A stretch of 64,000 nucleotides of DNA from Sipunculus nudus (lineage: Eukaryota; Annelida; Sipuncula; Golfingiida; Sipunculidae), in assembly GCA_026874595.1 (NCBI GenBank), contig CM049310.1:3162001-3226000 (forward strand). The letters run 5' to 3'. Under the pieces are notes generated by a model. The model was not told where the DNA came from. It worked only from the letters and a program-made list of their open reading frames with translations, and made no database searches. Made by a program: the position numbers and the translations under genes. Shown here piece by piece: positions 1 to 13,000 of the stretch. Positions within the stretch are counted from its first letter, which is position 1. Each line of letters begins with the position of its first letter.

Positions 1-511
1 TGAGAACAAAATTATTAAAGGTGCCACTTGATTGGCCCAATGCAAAATTCACATGAAGGACTTGTATTTACCTGCCAAACTTTGTTTGTCAGATGAATTT
101 ATTGAATAACAGTGTTTCTGTGCTGCCATTCCTATTTGTCATTTTATATTTGAAATTGTTTAGTACTGGTAATTATACTTCCTTCAACTTCATAACATTA
201 GTAGTTTGATGTTCAGATTGATAAGTAGTGCTCTCTGATAAAAGATGCACACCTATGATGCCCAATGTTGGGCAGTATAATATCCTCCAAGTTCTGTATG
301 TACAGAAAGAAAGAAAGAAAGAAAGAAAGAAAAAGAAAGGGAGATTATCTTTTATCAAAGTCATTCGTACACATTCATGGTCCTTTAAGGAATAACACAT
401 CATTTAAACAAATTTTACTGCTTTCCCTAAATCTGTAATGAATATACATCCCTTGGTCTGAGCCATGGTACCTGAAGTGTTTCACAACTTAGAGGTTTTG
501 GTTATTTACAA
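1..511. other. Non-coding, left edge
   Basis: AT-rich sequence with no convincing exon. It contains a (GAAA)n microsatellite at about 304-336, whose reverse strand gives a spurious poly-Phe frame. Confidence 0.6.
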
Positions 512-1140
512 TTTTTAGCTCAGCTGACTATAAGTCATCTGAGCTATAGTTGTGGTCCTTTGTCCGTCGTCCGGCCGTTAACAGGGCACGTTTTGTAACC
601 ATTGGACCTATAATTCCAAAATTTTGCATACCATTAGATGTCCCCAAAATCTCCTACCATACCAAAAACTGGGTCATTAGGACTTTGTTCCTTCGAGATA
701 TTAAGGAAAAACCTCTGTTTTCCATAAAAACGCCATTGTTACACTTCAAGGCTTTTTACACTTTATTTAATCACGATTCAATTGTTTACCCAAAATTAGA
801 TCTGAATTTTGCAAATTTTTCAAGTTATTAGCATAAATAAAAAATCAATACCTTAAATTTTGTCCAACTTTGGCAATGGCACGTTTTTTCCCTGTAAGCA
901 CTGTTGATTTAATTTTCGCAGCATATATTTAGAAGAATTTAATCTGTTAAAATCTGAAATTTCAAAGAAATTGATTGAAAAGAGTAGCTTTTATTCAAGT
1001 TTTTATACACCATGTCAAGTGTTGTTTACATCTAGCCCACCTAGTAGTACAGCCTTCACTTGCATCATGTAACCCACCCCAGGCAGCTTGCATTGGCTCA
1101 GCTTGGCCACTACTAGCAGGCTTCCTCTCTACCCTGCACT

Positions 1141-1168
1141 CACGCCTCCCCCCCCCCCCCCCCCCCCC
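1141..1168 (+). repeat. Poly-C tract within the element
   Basis: A run of C beginning about 1148. The same site in the related element at about 25507-25520 is also a poly-C run, so it is an ancestral feature of the family with variable length. Confidence 0.8.
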
Positions 1169-1198
1169 GTGGTGCATAAACTAGATGAATGGTATTAC

Positions 1199-2179
1199 CA
1201 AGGAGTTTACAGGACTGGAGTAACAACTGTCAGAAGCCCTGCCAGGTCGCGAGTGTCAGTCGTGCGCTAATTGCAATTAAGACATGATAAGCCCATTAAC
1301 TCTATTGTACGCCTATTGTGCCGCGGTGTCAGGCGCAGTGGCGGCACGGCCTTTGATAAAGCGAGCCTGCTAGATGTTACTTCTGCGGTCCGCTGTAGCT
1401 CGCTGAAGTGGAGAGCGATATATCCAGTAACTGAGCAGTAAATCACTGGAATAACATTGACCGGAATTATGAATGCGCAAATGGTTTGTTTTGTCAAGAA
1501 TTATGCGCAACAAATATATCTAGAGAGGTCTCGTGTTGAGGAATCACTTGACCAATTTTGGGATAGATGCGGACACTCTACATCAACTTATGCCGTGATT
1601 CATGACGGACGACTGGTAAGTGTAAACCTTACTTTCCCTGAATAACTTCGGAATTATAAAAAATTCCATCAGTTCCCACACTTCTGACTTATATTAATAA
1701 TTGGCCATGTATTATAGTATTCCGACTATAAAAAAAAAATTTTTAGCTTATGCTCGGATGACTTTCATTTTGATGGATAACAGTGAGCCATTGTCCGCTC
1801 TGTCACTGACGGCGTTGTTCTCGTATTATCGCCCATATGTACCGCAGCAAAGCTATAGCTCAGGCGTCATTAGCAACGAAACCTTCACACACGTTTCCCA
1901 CACATATGGAAATATGGTGTTCAAACTTATGATTGTTTAAATATTTATATTAAGTACTACCGGAGATAAATTTCGCGTTAGTTCACATTGGTGGTCTCCG
2001 GGAACTAACGAGCTGTTCCGAAGTCACGCCGAAGGGTGGTCTCTCGCGCTGAATCAATTAGCGCCCGCCTTATCAGCGGCATCTCTGTGTGCCATTGAGC
2101 AGCGAGTTTTATGACCCCCGTCAGCAACATCCGACACGGCCAGACTCTCACTTGATACTCCATCCCTGTAAATTCCTTG
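1199..2179. mobile_element. 981-bp hAT-like non-autonomous DNA transposon inserted in the element above
   Basis: Terminal inverted repeats CAAGGAGTTTACAGG... and ...CTGTAAATTCCTTG match at 24 of 28 positions. A 7-bp direct repeat, GTATTAC, flanks it (1192-1198 and 2180-2186). The related copy at about 25510-25620 has the same flanks joined with no insertion (an empty site). It is GC-richer than its surroundings and contains an inverted repeat, GTTAGTTC...GAACTAAC, at about 1978-2009. No transposase frame is visible. The CAAGG start is hAT-like, but a clean 8-bp duplication is not seen. Confidence 0.75.
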
Positions 2180-3154
2180 GTATTACTTTCTGTATTTGAA
2201 TCATTCTTATTCTAGGCTATGCTTCATTTTAGATTTTGTATTGTACCACCAGGGTTACAATGATTAAAGTGCACATTTAATTGTGTCCACCAAGTGGTGT
2301 ATTGCTATGAAAATGTGGATGTTCATCAGATAAGTAATTCCTTACTTCAGAAGAGTAAAAACTTCACCAGGTGTGAAATTCCAGTAATAAATTAAAGTTG
2401 AGATAGCAATTAGCACAATGATATTGTTTGTCCCTCATTCAACCAAGAGTGTGTATACTTTATTTGAAAGGATGTTTTATTTTATCAAATTTCCTGAATC
2501 TTTTATTTTATTTTGGTGAATAAAATTAAGCATGTACCATGTGCAAAACTTTTTAATAATGATTCCAGGAATAATCTTGTAGATGCCATGTTGTTCTTTT
2601 AAATTCAGTTTAAACATTTGTGATTTAAAAATAATATATATGTGTATGCATAATATGACCAAATATTAGCTACACTCTGGATATATAATGATTGCAACTT
2701 TTGCAACAATTCTAATATTTTAACTTATATATTCATTTTTTTTATTAAAAATTTATAAAATTAAAAAAAAAAATGATTCAGATAAAAACTTTTAATGGAA
2801 AAAGTGGATATGTTAAAAAAATAGGCTTATATATAAACTTAAATGCATTATTCCCTTGAAAGTGAAATAAAGGTATTAGTCCATTCTGTCCACTTGCCTG
2901 TCCATCTGTATATTTTCATATGCATCACAGTATCTCAAAACTTTTACTGTTTTTCTTCATGACAGTCTTGTCAGGGTATTAGTTTGCAATCATATATTTA
3001 GAACTTTACTATAACCAAGTAGAAGGGCCCCTTTCCTCTTAGCTTTTCATATTCTTATATAAATGAAAAACATTACAATAGAATATTTTGCATATTTTGC
3101 ATTTGCAAAAATTTCAAACTTCAGCTGAGCGCCATGACCCATGGGTCCCTTGTT

Positions 3155-3981
3155 TAGTGTGGTGAACTGCCTCAGTATTAATTTCTTTGTGCAGTGATGA
3201 AGTATGCAATATATTTTAATATGGACATGAAATCACTGCATAATGTTTACAAATTGAGAGGCAGTGTTTCAGTTTCTTCTGGTAGTGCAAGTAATATCTT
3301 CACTTACAGTCAGAGAACTAACTCCTGTTTATGTTAAGTATTGGTGTCTGTGTTGTCATTATTTTGTTACGGTTTGTTGTGGTATGTGTGTGTATGTGTG
3401 TGTTTGAGATGCTTTGAGAAATGCATGAAAGAGGTTGTGTATTGGTGAAGGACTGTCTTGGAGTTTAAATTTGTTTCTTTGATTCAGCTCAACAAGATAA
3501 CTGGTGTTAGTGGTGCATTGGTATCTGGGTATCATAAGGTACTATGTAATTATTGTGTGTCAACATTTAGATGATCTTTCAATTTTCAGGTTATACCATA
3601 TTACAAATTTTGTTTTATATTTATCCCTTACTGTCAACTGGAATAACCAGAAAATTAACAAGCTATATATTCAGTATATTACCTGAAAGAGGTAACTCTC
3701 TTGTCATGTTCTGTTAAAATTTAGTTGATCTATAGAGAAAGTAGAAATACATCGTCACCAAATAAGAAATAACTGTAACCATCAATTCTGTGTCTAAGAA
3801 AAAAATGTATTATTTTTACCTCAATAATTATTTTCTCTTAATTCTCAAAATTAAACATTTTTTGCATATCCTACAATTTTCTGCATCTTAGGTTATTTTT
3901 ATGGTTGTTAATGTTATGTAATGTGAGACTGATGCGTGACTTGGCCATGTGGTACAGTAACAGATGTGATTTGTTTGACAG
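3155..3981 (+). other. Non-coding sequence upstream of exon 1
   Basis: AT-rich, with a short TG-rich microsatellite near 3379-3405. No exon with homology to the NTE N-terminus was recognised. The polypyrimidine-poor TTTGACAG acceptor at 3981 ends it. Confidence 0.6.
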
Positions 3982-4069
3982 AACATGGTGATCAGTGTGA
4001 TGATCGGCCTCCTGACCATCCTTCTGATATTCTACTACACTTACTACACACGCAGGGGCAAGCTACCCA
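3982..4069 (+). CDS. PNPLA6: PNPLA6 exon 1 (N-terminal membrane anchor)
   Basis: Starts after a TTTGACAG acceptor and ends at a gtaagt donor in phase 1. It reads [18 protein letters not shown] then [10 protein letters not shown]: one hydrophobic helix followed by a basic stop-transfer cluster, as at the NTE N-terminus. The ATG at 3985 fits the conserved M-V-x-x-V-M-I-G start. Human NTE has a few residues before it, and the exon opens with an acceptor, so an upstream exon (5' UTR or a few codons) probably exists. I could not place one. Confidence 0.85.
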
Positions 4070-7000
4070 GTAAGTAGTACTGCTTTATGTGATTCATTAT
4101 ATGATTCAGTCTGTAGAGGGTCACCAGATATCAGGAGAAAATTGGTCAAAGTTTGCGATTCAAAAAAGAAAAATTACGGGGGAACTTGTCATTTGTCTGA
4201 ATCTGCCACTTTTGTGGTCATTTGAAACATGTGTCTGGTTAACTATTTATCTGTATTAAAAAAATGATGAATAGACTGACAGTTGTCAACCATTGATACT
4301 GAAACTCAAGGCCTGCCAGGTTTCATTGTGGGTCTGACACCATGCAGTTAGGAGGTACATATAGTGCCACTTTAATATCCCCTCACAACCCGTTGCGATA
4401 GGGATATAGTAACACCTCCATTCTTGCGTTTATCTGTCCGTCCGGCATTGGCTTGTTGATTTATTTCAAACCAAACTGTGTGAACAAAACCTTTCATCTT
4501 GCACATATGGCTCACTCACCCATAGATGAAGAACCCAAACAATTATAAAGTCACTGGGTCAAAGGTCATGGCCACAGGATCCACTTCTTGAAAAAGCTTG
4601 TAGACCCATTTTATGCCAAACCATTGGACTAAAACCTTTCATCTTGCAAATATGGCTAACCTACCCATGGGTTAAGACCCCTATCAATTTTGAGGTCACA
4701 GGGTCAAAGGTTATGGCTACAGGGCCCAGTTCTTGAAAAAGCTTGTGGACCCATTTAAAGCCAAACTGTTTGACCTAAACCTTTTATTTTGCAAATATGG
4801 CTCACTCATCCATGGATGAAGACCCCTAATGATTCTATGGTCACAGGGTCAAAGGTCAAGGCCATAAAGGCACACTTCTTGAAAAAGCTTGTGGACCCAT
4901 TTAGCCAAACAGTGTGACCAAAACCTTTCCTCTTGCACATATGGCTCACCCACCCATGGATGAAGATCCCTATTGATTTATGGTCACAGGGTCAAAGGTC
5001 ACAGCCACAGGGACCACTTCTTGAAAAAACTTGTGGACCCAAATTAGGCCAAACCGTTTGACCTAAACCTTTCATCTTGTAAATATGGCTCACTCACCCA
5101 TGGATGAAGAAACCTATTGATATCAAGGTCACAGGGTCAAAGGTCAAGGCCACAAGGGTCACTTCTTGAAACAGCTTGTGGACACATTTAAAGCCAAACC
5201 GTTTGACCAAAATTTTTCCTTTTGCAAATATAGTTCACCCCTTCTATGGATGAAAAACCCTATTGATTTTGAGGGCAAATGTCATGGCCACACAGCCCCC
5301 TTCTTGAAAGGCTTGTGGACCCATTTGAAGCCAAACTTTTCTACATGCAAAACCTTTTCATCATGCAAATATGGTTCACCCACCCATGGATGAAGAACCC
5401 TATTGATTTTGAGGTCACAGAGTCATAGGTCATGGCAGCACTCATTTTCACACTGTGCAATACACGCATTCTAATTATACCCCTTGCGAGGGGATGCTAC
5501 ACTTTGCGGTGCCCTTGTTTTGCTTTAATGTACTTTGAATGCCTAAAAGAAGATAAATGATCCAAGCAGTTCAAGCAGGGTGGACACGATGAGTTACTAT
5601 AACTGTCCTTTAATATTCATGATTTACATTTCAAAGAATATCACTTATATCAGAAAGACAGAAACTGACCTTAATTGGAACTATTGCTTTGTATGTCTGT
5701 ATTATATTATGCACAAAAGAGAGTCTCCCCACTGACAGAAAACAATGGCCTGATTCTTTCTCAGATGATAAATTTCTCACAGCAGATAATGGTCAGTTGA
5801 GAGTCAGTATTTTTATTTGCAAAAAAAATGAACCAACAAAACCTAACAGGTCTAAATTCTGGCTTATTTCAGGCACATTTTCATATTCTCTGTTTCGTTC
5901 CATTCTGAGAAAAATGTGGGGAACTGTGCTGTGATATTCATTAGAAACTGACTTGGTGTTTTCATTAAATAATGCTACTTGAAAAGTTTGTTTTATTTTT
6001 CAAATTTGCTTTCAGAAGTTTACATGAAAACTGTGCCTAATTTTTCACTTGATGGTTTGTATGGTTTGCATAACATGGTTTAGCACATTAATTTGAAGCT
6101 GCCAAACTATGAATGCTGGCACTGCAAGGGAGGTTCACCATGTATATTGCTTGTATAATTAGCACCATTCACATAAAAATCACATTTTCAGAGCAGAGAT
6201 TTAAATGCAAACAAATTCTGGTTATCAACACCATCACTGTTGCATTAACAACACTATGATTGCAATCTTAATTGCAAGCTTTAATTCCCTTTACTGAAAT
6301 GATAATGACTTTGGTCTGGTTAAATGTTTGCATCACATACTATATCATTGAATAGAAATCAAGCATTGATATAGCTATTTTGGGTCACTATGAAAAATAA
6401 AATTGAAAATGCAGGTCAGTTTGGCTGTATGTAATTCAGAACATTATGAGATATGTTAGAATCATATATGTGTTCTGTTCTATATACTCCTTTCACAATT
6501 TCATTCGTTTAAACTAATTCCATTTACCCACTACTTGCAAAGCCCACATTTTCCATATAAGGTGAGGAGCACTGGGCAGAATCCTTGATATCTCATTATC
6601 ATTATTGGGAATATTCATGGCAGTCATGTGCAGCAAAGCCTGCCTATGCAAGCACTGAGTAAGTGGAATAACTTCAGACAAATGAAACACAGTCACTGTG
6701 CAAGGAGTGTAACTTGTCCATGAGGTCCATGCATACTCTGTGTAAAATGTGAACATATCTTGTTATAACACAATTAAACAAGTGCTGTGAAAATCTTGCT
6801 ACACTTGCAGTGACCTACTAAAGGAAATGTGTAATGTTTTAACTGATTACTGTAATTTTGTACTCATTATTTAACTGATGTTTTCCATGTATTGTTTCCA
6901 GCCCTGCCCAGCCCCCTTTTGATGACGCCCAAACCTCGGTTTCGGAAGCGAGACAAAGTGATGTTCTATGGCAGGAGAATCCTGAGGAAGGTGAGGATGG

Positions 7001-10000
7001 TGTGATGGAAAACTCAGGTGTAATAGAAAATATGTATTCTCCCTGCCCTGTACGACTGAGGAAGGTGAGGATGGTGTGATGGAAAACTCAGGTGTAATAG
7101 AAAATATGTGTTCCCTGCCCTGTACGACTGAGGAAGGTGAGGATGGTGTGATGGAAAACTCAGGTGTAATAGAAAATATGTATTCCCTGCCCTGTACGAC
7201 TGAGGAAGGTGAGGATGGTGTGATGGAAAACTCAGATGTAATAGAAAATATGTATTCCCTGCCCTGTACGACTGAGAAAGGTGAGGATGGTGTGATGGAA
7301 AACTCAGGTGTAATAGAAAATATGTATTCCCTGCCCTGTACGACTGAGGAAGGTGAGGATGGTGTGATGGAAAACTCAGGTGTAATAGAAGATATGTGTT
7401 CCCTGCCCTGTACGACTGAGGAAGGTGAGGATGGTGTGATGGAAAACTCAGGTGTAATAGAAAATATGTATTCCCTGCCCTGTACGACTGAGGAAGGTGA
7501 GGATGGTGTGATGGAAAACTCAGGTGTAATAGAAAATATGTATTCTCCCTGCCCTGTACGACTGAGGAAGGTGAGGATGGTGTGATGGAAAACTCAGGTG
7601 TAATAGAAAATATGTATTCCCTGCCCTGTACGACTGAGGAAGGTGAGGATGGTGTGATGGAAAACTCAGGTGTAATAGAAAATATGTATTCCTGCCCTGT
7701 ACGACTGAGGGAGGTGAGGATGGTGTGATGGAAAACTCAGGTGTAATAGAAAATACGTATTCCCTGCCCTGTACGACTGAGGAAGGTGAGGATGGTGTGA
7801 TGGAAAACTCAGGTGTAATAGAAAATATGTATTCCCTGCCCTGTACGACTGAGGAAGGTGAGGATGGTGTGATGGAAAACTCAGGTGTAATAGAACATAC
7901 GTATTCCCTGCCCTGTACGACTGAGGAAGGTGAGGATGGTGTGATGGAAAACTCAGGTGTAATAGAAAATATGTATTCCCTGCCCTGTACGACTGAGGAA
8001 GGTGAGGATGGTGTGATGGAAAACTCAGGTGTAATAGAAAATATGTATTCCCTGCCCTGTACGACTGAGGAAGGTGAGGATGGTGTGATGGAAAACTCAG
8101 GTGTAATAGAAAATATGTATTCTCCCTGCCCTGTACGACTGAGGAAGGTGAGGATGGTGTGATGGAAAACTCAGGTGTAATAGAAAATATGTGTTCCCTG
8201 CCCTGTACGACTGAGGAAGGTGAGGATGGTGTGATGGAAAACTCAGGTGTAATAGAAAATATGTATTCCCTGCCCTGTACGACTGAGGAAGGTGAGGATG
8301 GTGTGATGGAAAACTCAGGTGTAATAGAAAATATGTATTCCCTGCCCTGTACGACTGAGGAAGGTGAGGATGGTGTGATGGAAAACTCAGGTGTAATAGA
8401 ACATACGTATTCCCTGCCCTGTACGACTGAGGAAGGTGAGGATGGTGTGATGGAAAACTCAGGTGTAATAGAAAATATGTATTCCCTGCCCTGTACGACT
8501 GAGGAAGGTGAGGATGGTGTGAAGGAAAACTCAGGTGTAATAGAAAATATGTATTCCCTGCCCTGTACGACTGAGGCAGGTGAGCATGGTGTGATGGAAA
8601 ACTCAGGTGTAATAGAAAATATGTATTCCCTGCCCTGTACGACTGAGGCAGGTGAGCATGGTGTGATGGAAAACTCAGGTGTAATAGAAAATATGTATTC
8701 CCTGCCCTGTACGACTGAGGAAGGTGAGGATGGTGTGATGGAAAACTCAGGTGTAATAGAAAATATGTGTTCCCTGCCCTGTACGACTGAGGGAGGTGAG
8801 GATGGTGTGATGGAAAACTCAGGTGTAATAGAAAATATGTGTTCCCTGCCCTGTACGACTGAGGAAGGTGAGGATGGTGTGATGGAAAACTCAGGTGTAA
8901 TAGAAAATATGTATTCCCTGCCCTGTACGACTGAGGAAGGTGAGGATGGTGTGATGGAAAACACAGGTGTAATAGAAAATATGTATTCCCTGCCCTGTAC
9001 GACTGAGGAAGGTGAGGATGGTGTGATGGAAAACTCAGGTGTAATAGAAAATATGTATTCCCTGCCCTGTACGACTGAGGAAGGTGAGGATGGTGTGATG
9101 GAAAACTCAGGTGTAATAGAACATACGTATTCCGTGCCCTGTACGACTGAGGAAGGTGAGGATGGTGTGATGGAAAACTCAGGTGTAATAGAAAATATGT
9201 GTTCCCTGCCCTGTACGACTGAGGAAGGTGAAGATGGTGTGATGGAAAACTCAGGTGTAATAGAAAATATGTGTTCCCTGCCCTGTATGACTGAGGAAGG
9301 TGAGGATGGTGTGATGTAAAACTCAGGTGTAATAGAAAATATGTATTCCCTGCCCTGTACGACTGAGGAAGGTGAGGATGGTGTGATGGAAAACTCAGGT
9401 GTAATAGAAAATATGTATTCCCTGCCCTGTACGACTGAGGAAGGTGAGGATGGTGTGATGGAAAACTCAGGTGTAATAGAAAATATGTGTTCCCTGCCCT
9501 GTACGACTGAGGAAGGTGAGGATGGTGTGATGGAAAACTTGTAATAGAAAATACATATTCCCTGCCCTGTACGACTGAGGAAGGTGAGGATGGTGTGATG
9601 GAAAACTCAGGTGTAATAGAACATACGTATTCCCTGCCCTGTACGACTGAGGAAGGTGAGGATGGTTTGATGGAAAACTCAGGTGTAATAGAAAATATGT
9701 ATTCCCTGCCCTGTACGACTGAGGAAGGTGAGGATGGTGTGATGGAAAACTCAGGTGTAATAGAAAATCTGTATTCCCTGCCCTGTACGACTGAGGAAGG
9801 TGAGGATGGTGTGATGGAAAACTCAGGTGTAATAGAACATACGTATTCCCTGCCCTGTACGACTGAGGAAGGTGAGGATAGTGTGATGGAAAACTCAGGT
9901 GTAATAGAAAATATGTATTCCCTGCCCTGTACGACTGAGGAAGGTGAGGATGGTGTGATGGAAAACTCAGGTGTAATAGAAAATATGTGTTCCCTGCCCT

Positions 10001-13000
10001 GTACGACTGAGGAAGGTGAGGATGGTGTGATGGAAAACTTGTAATAGAAAATACATATTCCCTGCCCTGTACGACTGAGGAAGGTGAGGATGGTGTGATG
10101 GAAAACTCAGGTGTAATAGAACATACGTATTCCCTGCCCTGTACGACTGAGGAAGGTGAGGATGGTTTGATGGAAAACTCAGGTGTAATAGAAAATACGT
10201 ATTCCCTGCCCTGTACGACTGAGGAAGGTGAGGATGGTGTGATGGAAAACTCAGGTGTAATAGAAAATATGTGTTCCCTGCCCTGTACGACTGAGGAAGG
10301 TGAGGATGGTGTGATGGAAAACTTGTAATAGAAAATACATATTCCCTGCCCTGTACGACTGAGGAAGGTGAGGATGGTGTGATGGAAAACTCAGGTGTAA
10401 TAGAACATACGTATTCCCTGCCCTGTACGACTGAGGAAGGTGAGGATGGTTTGATGGAAAACTCAGGTGTAATAGAAAATATGTATTCCCTGCCCTGTAC
10501 GACTGAGGAAGGTGAGGATGGTGTGATGGAAAACTCAGGTGTAATAGAAAATCTGTATTCCCTGCCCTGTACGACTGAGGAAGGTGAGGATGGTGTGATG
10601 GAAAACTCAGGTGTAATAGAACATATGTATTCCCTGCCCTGTACGACTGAGGAAGGTGAGGATAGTCTGATGGAAAACTCAGGTGTAATAGAAAATATGT
10701 ATTCCCTGCCCTGTACGACTGAGGAAGGTGAGGATGGTGTGATGGAAAACTCAGGTGTAATAGAAAATACGTATTCCCTGCCCTGTACGACTGAGGAAGG
10801 TGAGGATGGTGTGATGGAAAACTCAGGTGTAATAGAAAATACGTATTCCCTGCCCTGTTCGACTGAGGAAGGTGAGGATGGTGTGATGGAAAACTCAGGT
10901 GTAATAGAAAATATGTATTCTCCCTGCCCTGTACGACTGAGGAAGGTGAGGATGGTGTGATGGAAAACTCGGGTGTAATAGAACATATGTATTCCCTGCC
11001 CTGTACGACTGAGGAAGGTGAGGATGGTGTGATGGAAAACTCAGGTGTAATAGAAAATATGTATTCCCTGCCCTGTACGACTGAGGAAGGTGAAGATGGT
11101 GTGATGGAAAATTCAGGTGTAATAGAACATACGTATTCCCTGCCCTGTATGACTGAGGAAGGTGAGGATGGTGTGATGGAAAACTCAGGTGTAATAGAAC
11201 ATACGTATTCCCTGCCCTGTACGACTGAGGAAGGTGAGGATGGTGTGATGGAAAACTCAGGTGTAATAGAAAATATGTATTCCCTGCCCTGTACGACTGA
11301 GGAAGGTGAGGATGGTGTGAAGGAAAACTCAGGTGTAATAGAAAATATGTATTCCCTGCCCTGTACGACTGAGGCAGGTGAGGATGGTGTGATGGAAAAC
11401 TCAGGTGTAATAGAAAATATGTATTCCCTGCCCTGTACGACTGAGGCAGGTGAGGATGGTGTGATGGAAAACTCAGGTGTAATAGAAAATATGTATTCCC
11501 TGCCCTGTAGGACTGAGGAAGGTGAGGATGGTGTGATGGAAAACTCAGGTGTAATAGAAAATATGTATTCCCTGCCCTGTACGACTGAGGAAGGTGAGGA
11601 TGGTGTGATGGAAAACTCAGGTGTAATAGAAAATATGTATTCCCTGCCCTGTACGACTGAGGAAGGTGAGGATGGTGTGATGGAAAACTCAGGTGTAATA
11701 GAAAATATGTATTCCCTGCCCTGTACGACTGAGGAAGGTGAGGATGGTGTGATGGAAAACTCAGGTGTAATAGAAAATATGTATTCCCTGCCCTGTAGGA
11801 CTGTAGTGATACATTGTTTCATGATAATGATAATGATCCCTTCACTTATGATACAGTATACAACAGATACATTTTAGGTGTACTTTTAAGATAGTATGAT
11901 TTGAAAAGAATTGTTTTTGTATTTCATGAAAAGATACCCAAACTTCCTCACATGGACTATATGTCCCAACTAAAGTAAGGTCCATTTCCAAACTGTTAGC
12001 CAATCAGATGCCTTTAAAGAAGATAAATCTAGTTGGGTAAAGATTAACTTACATACAGAGCTGTCAAAAAAAGCTTGATCTAAGAAATAACCCCTTCCCC
12101 AAACCTCTTTAGGCCCCAGGTACTCAACTGGCCAAATAATGCATAGGTGTGATATGCCTGTGCATTGGACACATGTTATCTGTTGTTTACACACACAGCA
12201 GCACCTCAGGATCAGCTGCGTCAGGCTCATACAAACGCACTTGAAAATGAAGAAATAGCCTTTGAAAATAACAAAGTATTATACTGAAGCCACTTATCCT
12301 GTTGCCACACCAGTTATAAAATTAGCGTTCAGGTTGAATTGTCATGATCAACATTTCAGATACAAGGTACTAGGGATATGAACTAAATAAGATGAATAAA
12401 CATGCACGTGATTGGTACAGCTGATTTTTATACAACAAAAGAATGCTTCTTTAAACTCACATCTGACCAATGGTATTTCACATTGTATGCCGTATATCTC
12501 AGACTTAGCTATTCTTAAATGTCTGATGTCATACTTCATGGGATGATCAAGTAATGTCAGTGTATTGATTATGGGACATCAGGCAATAACAATACAATAT
12601 ATCACTTTGTATCACATATTGTTGCACTGGTATATTGTTAAAACCACTGCTCTGAGGTTTAACAGATATTATGTTATGTATCTATTGTATAATTAATAAT
12701 GGCAACTACCACTGACCATTTTATCCAAGAGCAACATTAGGGGTTGTTCTACCATAGGACAAGTTTGGGCGGTTTTCAAAGCTATTCAGTAACATCATAT
12801 CTTAAATGTTATCATTATTTACCTTGCCATAATTTAAGCAATTTTACAACCCTTTCAGGTAAAGATGATATTGCCACATATTATAAGGAAACAGAGATTT
12901 TGTTAACTGTGATTGTATATAATTAAGGTGTGTATGTAGAAGGTGATTGTGAGGATATGATTTGACCTTGAGTCAGTTTAGAGGTGACAAAGTGAATGTT

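Larger units (their letters stand above)
512..3154 (+). mobile_element. Helentron/HINE-like element, family AGCTCAGCTGA, copy 1
   Basis: Starts TTTTTAGCTCAGCTGAC and ends CAGCTGAGCGCC, then the palindrome GACCCATGGGTC and CCTTGTT. AGCTCAGCTGA at the 5' side is inverted as TCAGCTGAGC at the 3' side. The interior has degenerate repeated blocks (CTCCTACCATACC, ATTAAGGAAAAACC) and no coding capacity. It resembles the inner element at 23958-27129, which serves as its uninterrupted relative. Classification as Helentron-associated rests on this architecture only. Confidence 0.75.

Noticed and set aside
1457-1645. 62-codon frame followed by a gtaagtg donor, considered as a PNPLA6 first exon
   Set aside because: It lies wholly inside the 981-bp hAT-like insertion, which has an empty counterpart elsewhere, and shows no similarity to the NTE N-terminus.
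6982-11804. CRISPR-like array
   Set aside because: The units are contiguous with no variable spacers, and the genome is clearly eukaryotic. The same applies to the 55-, 68- and 138-bp arrays.
7076-11877. Long open frames on both strands (up to 523 codons) within the 72-bp array
   Set aside because: The period is 24 codons, so any stop-free frame stays open. They lie in an intron of PNPLA6, have no homology or promoter context, and exist on both strands at once.
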